Positions 1 through 5,283 of a stretch of DNA of 5,283 bases are shown piece after piece. The notes under the pieces are model-generated. The model was not told the origin of the DNA. It made no database searches and saw only the letters and a list, made by a program, of their open reading frames with translations. The DNA lies in contig JAQVSH010000155.1 of NCBI GenBank assembly GCA_028700615.1, forward strand, positions 1 through 5,283, in the 5' to 3' direction. Both the position numbers and the translations under genes were made by a program. This DNA is from Bacteroidales bacterium (lineage in GTDB: Bacteria; Bacteroidota; Bacteroidia; Bacteroidales; UBA4181). The number at the start of each line of letters is the position of its first letter. Within the stretch, counting starts at the first letter, position 1.

Positions 1-1577
1 AGTTTCTCCTTGGTGGTTTCGATATCCCAGAAACTGTTCAAAAGGAAGGATCCGCCCTTACTCAAACCTTTCAGTAAATCGTACTGTTCGAGATAAGCAG
101 GAACGTGACAAGCTACAAAATCAGGAGTTGAAACCAAATAAGGAGAACGAATAGGTGTATCACCGAAACGCAGGTGCGAAACGGTAATCCCGCCGGTCTT
201 TTTGGAATCATATGCAAAGTAAGCCTGACAATATTTATCCGTATTTTCCCCGATAATTTTAATGGAATTTTTATTGGCACCAACCGTTCCGTCTCCACCA
301 ATTCCGTAAAATTTTGCCTGGAATGTACCTGAAGGATTTACATTAATTTCGGGCAGCATGGGCAATGAAAGAAAAGTCACATCATCTACAATCCCTACCG
401 TGAAATGATCTTTAGGTTCATTCTGTTTGAGATTATTGTAAACAGAAATCATACTAGCAGGAGTGGTTTCCTTGGAACTTAATCCGGCACGACCTCCAAC
501 AATCACCGGAGCATCGGCAACCCCGTAAAAAATCTGCTTAACATCCAGATACAGAGGTTCACCGGGAGCACCGGGCTCTTTTGTTTTTTCTAAAACAGCA
601 ATCCGGCGGACTGATTTTGGAAGTACCTTCAGGAAATATTTAGCAGAGAAAGGTCTGTATAAGTGGACTGAAATGACACCTACTTTTTCACCTTTGGCAT
701 TCAGATAATCAACAACTTCCTGTAGAACTGAAGTCAAAGAACCCATGGCTACCACTACACGGTCTGCATCAGGTGCGCCGTAATAGGTGAAAGGATGATA
801 TTCACGTCCTGTGATTTTTGAAATTTCCTGCATGGTTTCTTCTACCATATCAGGGATTTGATCATAATATGAATTGGAGGCTTCCCTTGCCTGGAAGTAT
901 ATATCAGGATTCTGGGCAGTACCTTTGGTCACGGGATGTTCCGGATTCAAAGCGCGTTCACGAAATGCTTTCAAATCTTTCTGATCTACCAGGGCAGCCA
1001 ATGCATCCAGGTCAATCATTTCAATCTTTTGAATTTCGTGAGACGTTCTAAAACCATCAAAAAAATGTAAAAAAGGCACTCTGGATTTAAGGGCGGTCAG
1101 ATGGGCCACTCCTGCCAAATCCATTACTTCCTGTACGCTGCCGGTTGCAAGCATGGCAAAGCCGGTTTGACGGCAAGCCATCACGTCCTGATGATCTCCA
1201 AAAATTGACAAAGCATGAGATGCCAAGGCACGGGCCGATACGTGAAAAACAGCAGGTAATAATTCTCCGGCAATTTTGTACATATTCGGAATCATCAGCA
1301 ATAAACCCTGAGATGCCGTAAATGTTGTGGTGAGAACCCCAGCCTGAAGAGATCCGTGAACCGCACCGGCGGCACCTCCTTCAGATTGCAGTTCATTAAC
1401 CACAAGTTTTTCTCCAAACATATTTTTCTTCCCCTTAGAAGCCCATTCATCCACATACTCCGCCATTGTTGAGGAAGGTGTGATAGGATAAATAGCCGTA
1501 GCTTCACTAAACCAGTATGCAATATGAGCTGCGGCATAATTGCCATCACAAGTAATAAATTTTTTTTCTTTAGCCAT
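1..1577 (-). CDS. nifJ: pyruvate:ferredoxin (flavodoxin) oxidoreductase, N-terminal 525 residues (partial)
   Basis: Single-chain PFOR, a cytoplasmic enzyme that uses thiamine diphosphate and Fe-S clusters to oxidise pyruvate and CoA to acetyl-CoA and CO2, passing electrons to ferredoxin or flavodoxin. The visible part covers domain I (about residues 1-260), domain II (about 265-410) and the start of the EKR/gamma-type domain III (from about 418). Domain I has YPITPSS at 30-36, with T33 and R116 (in HVSARAL) matching the substrate-contacting Thr31 and Arg114 of Desulfovibrio africanus PFOR as I recall them; E66 in NELQSEGG is the likely ThDP-activating glutamate. Domain III shows GGDGTVGANKNSIKIIG at 427-443 and YDSKKTGG at 456-463. 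Fusion of these domains in one chain separates it from split-subunit 2-oxoacid oxidoreductases. The family is about 1,180 residues, so over half, including the ThDP and 4Fe-4S domains, lies beyond the left edge. The start at 1577 gives MAKEKKFITCDGNYAAA; an in-frame ATG two codons upstream (1583) is possible. No frameshift is seen. Substrate preference for pyruvate is inferred from family resemblance. Confidence 0.96.
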   Translation of the reverse strand, partial: MAKEKKFITCDGNYAAAHIAYWFSEATAIYPITPSSTMAEYVDEWASKGKKNMFGEKLVVNELQSEGGAAGAVHGSLQAGVLTTTFTASQGLLLMIPNMYKIAGELLPAVFHVSARALASHALSIFGDHQDVMACRQTGFAMLATGSVQEVMDLAGVAHLTALKSRVPFLHFFDGFRTSHEIQKIEMIDLDALAALVDQKDLKAFRERALNPEHPVTKGTAQNPDIYFQAREASNSYYDQIPDMVEETMQEISKITGREYHPFTYYGAPDADRVVVAMGSLTSVLQEVVDYLNAKGEKVGVISVHLYRPFSAKYFLKVLPKSVRRIAVLEKTKEPGAPGEPLYLDVKQIFYGVADAPVIVGGRAGLSSKETTPASMISVYNNLKQNEPKDHFTVGIVDDVTFLSLPMLPEINVNPSGTFQAKFYGIGGDGTVGANKNSIKIIGENTDKYCQAYFAYDSKKTGGITVSHLRFGDTPIRSPYLVSTPDFVACHVPAYLEQYDLLKGLSKGGSFLLNSFWDIETTKEK

Positions 1578-1614
1578 GTTCATAAATATTTTTGGGTATT
1601 TTTTCGTTTAAGCG

Positions 1615-1648
1615 CAAAGATAGGATAAATCTATGTTTTTAAACACAA
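1615..1648 (-). promoter_or_regulatory. Bacteroidetes-type promoter of nifJ
   Basis: On the minus strand TATCTTTG (1622 down to 1615) is a perfect match to the Bacteroidetes primary-sigma -7 consensus TAnnTTTG. A TTTTTG stretch ends at 1646, 23 bases upstream of the -7 box; reading TGTG (1647-1644) as the -33 element instead gives 21 bases, inside the usual 19-21. Transcription would start near 1608, leaving a leader of about 30 bases before the ATG at 1577. The leader has no clear Shine-Dalgarno sequence, as is common in this phylum. The -7 box is convincing; the -33 box is weaker. Confidence 0.7.
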
Positions 1649-1694
1649 AAACCAGTGGCAAATTATGCCCAAAAACATAATTTACCACTGGTTT
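1641..1694 (-). terminator. intrinsic terminator downstream of rho
   Basis: Two 19-base arms, 1649-1667 and 1676-1694, form a near-perfect inverted repeat around an 8-base loop (1668-1675). The single imperfect position is a G-U wobble in the minus-strand RNA but a C-A mismatch in the plus-strand RNA, so the minus transcript folds better. The minus strand continues from the stem into TTTTTGTGTTT (1651 down to 1641), a U-rich tract, whereas the plus-strand side continues into CCCC. The hairpin starts 22 bases after the rho stop codon, so it most likely ends the rho transcript and separates it from nifJ. Confidence 0.85.
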
Positions 1695-1716
1695 CCCCAT
1701 TGCAGTAGGGTTAAAA

Positions 1717-3681
1717 CTAATCGTTCATCGATATAAGAAACTCTTCGTTACTATAGGTTTTAGATAAACGATCTTTCATAAATTCCATAGCTTCCAGAGA
1801 ATTCATATCCGCAAGGTAATTTCTGAGTACCCAGATTCTTCCAAGCGTTTCTCTGTCAAGCAGCAAATCGTCTCTCCGGGTGCTGGAAGCCGTGATGTCG
1901 ACAGAAGGGAAGATTCGGCGGTTGGAAAGCTTTCTGTCTAATTGCAACTCCATATTGCCGGTACCCTTAAATTCCTCAAAAATAACATCATCCATCTTGG
2001 AACCGGTCTCTGTCAGGGCTGTAGCCAGAATGGTCAGTGATCCTCCATTTTCGATATTTCTGGCCGCACCAAAAAAGCGTTTAGGTTTATGTAGTGCATT
2101 GGCATCCACTCCTCCGGAAAGAACTTTTCCTGAAGCCGGGGCAATCGTATTAAAAGCCCTTGCAAGACGGGTTATGGAATCAAGAAGGATCACCACATCG
2201 TGTCCACATTCCACCAGACGTTTTGCTTTTTCCAGTACAATATTGGCTACCCGGACATGACGGTCAGCCGGCTCATCAAAAGTTGAAGCCACAACTTCTC
2301 CCCTCACACTGCGGGCCATATCGGTCACTTCTTCAGGACGTTCGTCAATCAGAAGGATGATCAGGTAAACTTCAGGATGATTGGCCGCAATGGCATTGGC
2401 TATATCTTTAAGTAAAACCGTTTTACCAGTTTTGGGCTGAGCCACTATCAATCCGCGCTGTCCTTTTCCAATCGGTGCAAACATATCTACAATCCGGCAG
2501 GACATATTCTGATCCCCTTTTCGAACCAGGGTAAATTTTTCATCAGGAAATAAGGGAGTAAGAAAATCAAACGGAACCCTGTCTCTGATATACTCGGGAG
2601 AACGGCCGTTAATTTCTTCTACTTTAACCAGGGGGAAATATTTTTCTCCTTCTTTCGGAGGCCTTATAGAACCTGTAACAGAGTCTCCTGTTTTCAGTCC
2701 AAACAACTTGATCTGAGAAACAGAAACATAAATATCATCGGGAGAAGGCAAATAATTATAATCGGAAGAACGCAGAAATCCATAGCCTTCGGTAGTGATT
2801 TCCAAGACTCCGGAACTTGAAACAATGCCTTCAAAATCATAGGCCTTATCGTATTTTTTTTCCTGAGCCGGCTGAACATATTCGGAAGAAACCGCAGCCG
2901 AAGGTCTGGCCTGAGCCTGATTAATATTATTAGAATTAGAAACCGCATTGGCTGTTGAAGAACCGGAATTCGGATATGAATTCTGTCCTATATTTTGATT
3001 CGGATTTTTGGTCTTCTTTCTGAAATTGTTTCGATCCCTCTCAACCACTGTAGGTTCGGGCAAATTCTGTCCGGAAACAGACTCGTCCGGAATGATTTCC
3101 AGAAGCTCGGGAGAAGTAGCAGAAGGAATATCCGAAATTTCAGCGTCAATAACTGAAGCAGAATCAGGAATCACAAGCGGATCTTCATCAGAAAACCCAT
3201 CCGCATTGAGCAATGGCTCTTCTAAATCAGATGGAACAACCTGAACAGGAGTCGGTTTTAAAGGAATTCTTTCACGTTTTTTCTTATCATACCGCTGAGG
3301 CCTTTTCCCCGGAATCCGTGCGTTTCTGTCATTTACAAAAGGCTTCGCGGGATCCGGTGAAGGTTGATTTTCTATATTTTTTTCAAATTTTGTTGGATCT
3401 TCTTTTTTTTCTTCTGTCTTTTGTACGGTTTCAGAAACTTTTTCAGCAACCTGTTCGGATTTGGGTCTTCCCGGTTTTCGGCCACGCTTGTTTCTTTGGC
3501 TGTAGTCTTGACGTTCAGTCTTTTGCGGAGTTTTTGAAGCTTCTTCCACAGCCTGTTCATCAAGAATCCGGTATATGAGATCCTGTTTTTTGAGTGCTTC
3601 GACTCTCTTAATTTTCAATACCTTGGCGATTTCCCTCAATTCGGGAAGAAGCATATTATTCAATGCTTGAATATCATACAT
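1717..3681 (-). CDS. rho: transcription termination factor Rho with long disordered insertion
   Basis: Hexameric RNA-dependent ATPase/translocase that binds C-rich, unstructured nascent RNA and releases RNA polymerase. The 654-residue product has a Rho_N helical domain at 1-44, a low-complexity insertion at about 45-278, the cold-shock-type RNA-binding domain at about 282-358 (GYGFLR at 299-304, DDIYVS at 315-320) and the RecA-like ATPase domain at about 375-640. ATPase motifs are Walker A AQPKTGKT (414-421, K420), catalytic-glutamate motif IDERPEE (445-451, E447), Walker B DVVILLD (495-501), Q-loop VLSGGVDANALHKP (520-533), R-loop KPKRFFGAARN (532-542) and a probable arginine finger R602. 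All key residues are present. E. coli Rho is 419 residues; the extra length is mostly the insertion, known in Bacteroidetes Rho proteins. The start at 3681 (MYDIQALNNML) was chosen because this is the conserved beginning in relatives; the frame stays open to an ATG at 3798, but the added 39 residues resemble no Rho domain. It is divergent from rpoD and is followed by its own terminator. Confidence 0.97.
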   Translation of the reverse strand: MYDIQALNNMLLPELREIAKVLKIKRVEALKKQDLIYRILDEQAVEEASKTPQKTERQDYSQRNKRGRKPGRPKSEQVAEKVSETVQKTEEKKEDPTKFEKNIENQPSPDPAKPFVNDRNARIPGKRPQRYDKKKRERIPLKPTPVQVVPSDLEEPLLNADGFSDEDPLVIPDSASVIDAEISDIPSATSPELLEIIPDESVSGQNLPEPTVVERDRNNFRKKTKNPNQNIGQNSYPNSGSSTANAVSNSNNINQAQARPSAAVSSEYVQPAQEKKYDKAYDFEGIVSSSGVLEITTEGYGFLRSSDYNYLPSPDDIYVSVSQIKLFGLKTGDSVTGSIRPPKEGEKYFPLVKVEEINGRSPEYIRDRVPFDFLTPLFPDEKFTLVRKGDQNMSCRIVDMFAPIGKGQRGLIVAQPKTGKTVLLKDIANAIAANHPEVYLIILLIDERPEEVTDMARSVRGEVVASTFDEPADRHVRVANIVLEKAKRLVECGHDVVILLDSITRLARAFNTIAPASGKVLSGGVDANALHKPKRFFGAARNIENGGSLTILATALTETGSKMDDVIFEEFKGTGNMELQLDRKLSNRRIFPSVDITASSTRRDDLLLDRETLGRIWVLRNYLADMNSLEAMEFMKDRLSKTYSNEEFLISMND

Positions 3682-3733
3682 AATAAAAAATGGAATAGTA
3701 GAATAAAAGGATTTTGAGAGAATAAATGAAGGG
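3682..3733 (-). promoter_or_regulatory. G-free C/U-containing rho leader, possible Rho-binding (rut-like) segment
   Basis: In the minus-strand RNA, the 52 bases immediately before the rho start codon contain no G and 13 C, the rest A and U. Such unstructured C-over-G RNA is the kind of substrate Rho loads on, and E. coli rho is autoregulated by attenuation in its leader. Just upstream, 3742-3747 and 3755-3760 could form a 6-bp hairpin with a 7-base loop. No Shine-Dalgarno sequence is present before the start. The composition is observed; a regulatory role is inference, since this AT-rich genome could produce such a stretch by chance. Confidence 0.3.
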
Positions 3734-3798
3734 CAAACCGGAAAAGGCAACACCCCTTTTGATAGAATTTGACGCAATGATAAATTATATTTAAACAA

Positions 3799-3832
3799 TT
3801 TGCAAAATATTCTGTTGTTTTTTATATATTCA
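3799..3832 (+). promoter_or_regulatory. candidate rpoD promoter (weak)
   Basis: TTTG at 3799-3802 is followed after 22 bases by TATATTCA at 3825-3832, which matches six of eight positions of the Bacteroidetes -7 consensus TAnnTTTG. The leader to the rpoD ATG at 3904 would be about 65 bases. No better match was found upstream of rpoD in the 222-bp gap. The site lies almost entirely within the candidate rho promoter on the other strand. The assignment is tentative. Confidence 0.22.
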
Positions 3833-3836
3833 AAAA
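3803..3836 (-). promoter_or_regulatory. candidate rho promoter (weak)
   Basis: On the minus strand TTTTTG (3836 down to 3831) is followed after 21 bases by TATTTTG (3809 down to 3803). This resembles the Bacteroidetes -33 TTG and -7 TAnnTTTG pair with usual spacing, but the -7 box is one base short. Transcription would begin near 3796, giving a rho leader of about 115 bases. It is the best candidate I found between the two divergent genes for this direction; an alternative -7, GATTTTTG at 3838-3831, has a poorer -33 spacing of 24. Confidence 0.3.
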
Positions 3837-3903
3837 TCGAATCGAAAAATGGAACCTGATAACAAAAAGTATTTTTTTAAAAAATTAGTTCAAATCGATT
3901 AAT

Positions 3904-4764
3904 ATGAGGCAAATCAAGATTACAAAACAAGTCACTAACCGAAACGACTCTTCTCTGGACAAATATCTTCATGATATCAGTCGGATTGAGCTGATCAATG
4001 CAGAGGAGGAAGTCGAACTGGCGAAACAAATCCGGGGTGGTGATAAGCAGGCACTGAAAAAGCTTGTAAATGCCAATCTTCGTTTCGTGGTCTCTGTTGC
4101 AAAACAATATCAAAATCAGGGAATGGGACTGGCCGATTTGATCAATGAAGGAAATGTCGGTCTGATTAAGGCGGCACAACGATTTGATGAAACAAGAGGA
4201 TTTAAATTTATTTCATATGCGGTTTGGTGGATTCGTCAGTCCATCATGCAAGCAATTTCTGAGCAAGCTCGTATTGTGAGACTTCCGATGAATAAAATCG
4301 GATCGATCAACAAGGCCAACAAAGCGCACGCTTCTCTTGAACAGCAACTTGAAAGAGAACCTACGGCTGAAGAGTTAGCGGAAATCATGGAAATGGATCC
4401 TTCTGCTCTCAGAGGAATGGTAAGATCCTCGGGACGGCATATTTCACTGGATGCTCCTCTGATACAGGATGAAGACAACAACATGTATGATGTCATGGCC
4501 AGTTCAGACACACCAAATCCCGATATCGGACTTCTGGTAGAATCTCTGCGACTTGACATAGAATCCACTCTCTCGGTGTTGTCCCAGAGGGAAGCCACCA
4601 TTCTGAAAATGTATTACGGGCTTGGGGATTCACAACCCTTTACCTTATCGGAAATCGGTGAGACCTTCGGCTTAACCCAGGAAAGAGTAAGACAAGTCAA
4701 AGACAAGGCGATCAAACGTCTAAAAACCAACAAGATGACTAAAAAACTCAGACATTACCTCTAA
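3904..4764 (+). CDS. rpoD: RNA polymerase primary sigma factor (RpoD/SigA, Bacteroidetes short type)
   Basis: Housekeeping sigma factor that directs core RNA polymerase to promoters and melts the -10/-7 region. The 286-residue length, the MRQIKITKQVTNR start and the absence of region 1.1 and of the large non-conserved region are typical of the Bacteroidetes primary sigma. Region 1.2 covers about 15-48 (SLDKYLHDIS), region 2 about 50-120 with the core-binding DLINEGNVGLIKA (78-90) and the melting/-10 helix FDETRGFKFISYAVWWIRQS (94-113), region 3 about 125-200 with VRLPMNKIGS (125-134) and SLDAPLIQDEDNN (181-193), and region 4 about 216-280 with the helix-turn-helix at 247-273. In that helix Q259 stands where E. 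coli sigma70 has R584, a -35 contact. The start at 3904 matches the family and has no Shine-Dalgarno sequence. It is divergent from rho, and rpe starts one base after the stop, implying co-transcription. An alternative sigma is less likely given the strong match across all regions. Confidence 0.95.
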   Translation: MRQIKITKQVTNRNDSSLDKYLHDISRIELINAEEEVELAKQIRGGDKQALKKLVNANLRFVVSVAKQYQNQGMGLADLINEGNVGLIKAAQRFDETRGFKFISYAVWWIRQSIMQAISEQARIVRLPMNKIGSINKANKAHASLEQQLEREPTAEELAEIMEMDPSALRGMVRSSGRHISLDAPLIQDEDNNMYDVMASSDTPNPDIGLLVESLRLDIESTLSVLSQREATILKMYYGLGDSQPFTLSEIGETFGLTQERVRQVKDKAIKRLKTNKMTKKLRHYL

Positions 4765-4765
4765 T

Positions 4766-5283
4766 ATGCATCAAATTTCAGTTTCTCTGCTCAATTCCGA
4801 TTTTGGGCATCTACAAGACACAATCGGGATGATTAACTCCAGTCAGGCGGATATGATTCATTGCGATATTATGGACGGAATGTTTGTACCTAATATCACC
4901 TTTGGATTTCCTGTACTGCAAAGCATCCGGGATAAAGCAGCAAAACCCATGGATGTGCATTTGATGATTGCCGACCCCGGCCGCTACATACAACGTTTTA
5001 AAGAATCCGGAGCAGACCTTCTGACAGTTCATTATGAAGCCTGTGTTCATTTGCACAGAACGCTGCAACAAATTCAACAGTGCGGCATGCAATGCGGAGT
5101 AGCGCTCAATCCCCATACTCCTGTCGGGGTATTGGAGGAAATTATTTCTGATCTTGATTTAGTTTTAATTATGACTGTCAATCCGGGATTCGGAGGACAA
5201 ACATTTATTGAAAACTCATATTCAAAAATTAGTCGTTTAACAGAGTTGATTTTAAAGAAAAACTCCCGGGCAAAAATTGAAGT
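4766..5283 (+). CDS. rpe: ribulose-phosphate 3-epimerase, N-terminal 172 residues (partial)
   Basis: TIM-barrel metalloenzyme of the pentose phosphate pathway that interconverts D-ribulose 5-phosphate and D-xylulose 5-phosphate in the cytoplasm. It starts MHQISVSLLNSDF, with the first-strand serine and leucine typical of the family. H32 and D34 (in IHCDIMDG, followed by MFVPN) and H65 (in MDVHLMI) are metal ligands, with D34 one of the two catalytic aspartates. MTVNPGFGGQ at 136-145 is the family's phosphate-side signature. The frame is open at the right edge after AKIEV; the second catalytic aspartate normally follows directly in an EVDGG motif, so it lies just outside the window. The full protein is usually about 215-225 residues. 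The ATG is separated from the rpoD stop by one base and has no Shine-Dalgarno sequence of its own, so translational coupling within an rpoD-rpe operon is likely. No truncation or frameshift is seen in the visible part. A related sugar epimerase such as allulose-6-phosphate epimerase is possible but less likely. Confidence 0.95.
   Translation, partial: MHQISVSLLNSDFGHLQDTIGMINSSQADMIHCDIMDGMFVPNITFGFPVLQSIRDKAAKPMDVHLMIADPGRYIQRFKESGADLLTVHYEACVHLHRTLQQIQQCGMQCGVALNPHTPVGVLEEIISDLDLVLIMTVNPGFGGQTFIENSYSKISRLTELILKKNSRAKIE

Noticed and set aside
1578..1583. Alternative nifJ start at 1583 (adds Met-Asn)
   Set aside because: Both ATGs are in frame and neither has a Shine-Dalgarno sequence. The MAKEKKFITCDGN start fits family length better, but the difference of two residues cannot be settled from sequence.
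1634..1645. Small inverted repeat TGTTT-TT-AAACA between the nifJ -33 and -7 elements, a possible operator
   Set aside because: Five-base AT-rich arms are expected by chance, there is no match to a known regulator site I can name, and part of it is the terminator U-tract.
1880..2260. Open plus-strand frame of 126 codons opposite the Rho ATPase domain
   Set aside because: Antisense to highly conserved rho sequence with intact ATPase motifs; no promoter or recognisable protein features.
3213..3578. Open plus-strand frame of 121 codons opposite the Rho insertion
   Set aside because: It lies entirely antisense to the low-complexity part of rho, its product has no recognisable domain, and its openness follows from the biased codons of the real gene.
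3682..3798. Upstream in-frame ATG at 3798 that would lengthen Rho by 39 residues
   Set aside because: The extra segment is hydrophobic and shows no Rho-like sequence, while the MYDI start at 3681 is the conserved beginning in Bacteroidetes. The frame is open by chance in AT-rich DNA.
3836..3898. Three ATCGA copies (3836, 3841, 3894) in the rho-rpoD gap, two of them adjacent
   Set aside because: Five-base words with irregular spacing in a 222-bp gap; not enough to claim a regulator-binding array.
4236..4601. Open minus-strand frame of 121 codons opposite rpoD
   Set aside because: Antisense shadow of the sigma factor; low-complexity Ser/Arg-rich translation and no independent signals.

Overview
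The window looks like an ordinary chromosomal segment from a Bacteroidota (Bacteroidetes) bacterium, probably an anaerobic lineage such as Bacteroidales. Three things point there. The primary sigma factor is the short 286-residue type that starts MRQIKITK and has no region 1.1. Rho has the MYDI...MLLPELREIAK N-terminus followed by a very long low-complexity insertion. One promoter carries a perfect TAnnTTTG -7 box, and no clear Shine-Dalgarno sequence precedes any of the starts. A single-chain pyruvate:ferredoxin oxidoreductase fits anaerobic metabolism. The genus cannot be told from this sequence.

Layout: positions 1-1577 (minus strand) hold the N-terminal 525 residues of pyruvate:ferredoxin oxidoreductase (nifJ type), cut by the left edge. 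Positions 1578-1716 hold its promoter and, overlapping it, a strong intrinsic terminator for the gene upstream. Positions 1717-3681 (minus strand) encode transcription terminator Rho, 654 residues. Positions 3682-3903 are a 222-bp divergent intergenic region with weak candidate promoters in both directions and a G-free, C/U-containing rho leader. Positions 3904-4764 (plus strand) encode the housekeeping sigma factor RpoD. One base after its stop, at 4766, ribulose-phosphate 3-epimerase (rpe) begins and runs off the right edge.

The core of the window is thus a head-to-head pair of global transcription factors, initiation (RpoD) and termination (Rho). Each is followed on its own strand by a carbon-metabolism gene: rpe, very probably co-transcribed with rpoD, and nifJ, which has its own promoter after the rho terminator. 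No mobile element, CRISPR array, tRNA or rRNA was seen, and I found no evidence of a novel defence or biosynthetic system. The points most worth following are the charge-patterned disordered insertion in Rho, the possible Rho-binding leader upstream of rho, the Arg-to-Gln difference in the -35-recognition helix of the sigma factor, and the overlap of the rho terminator with the nifJ promoter.
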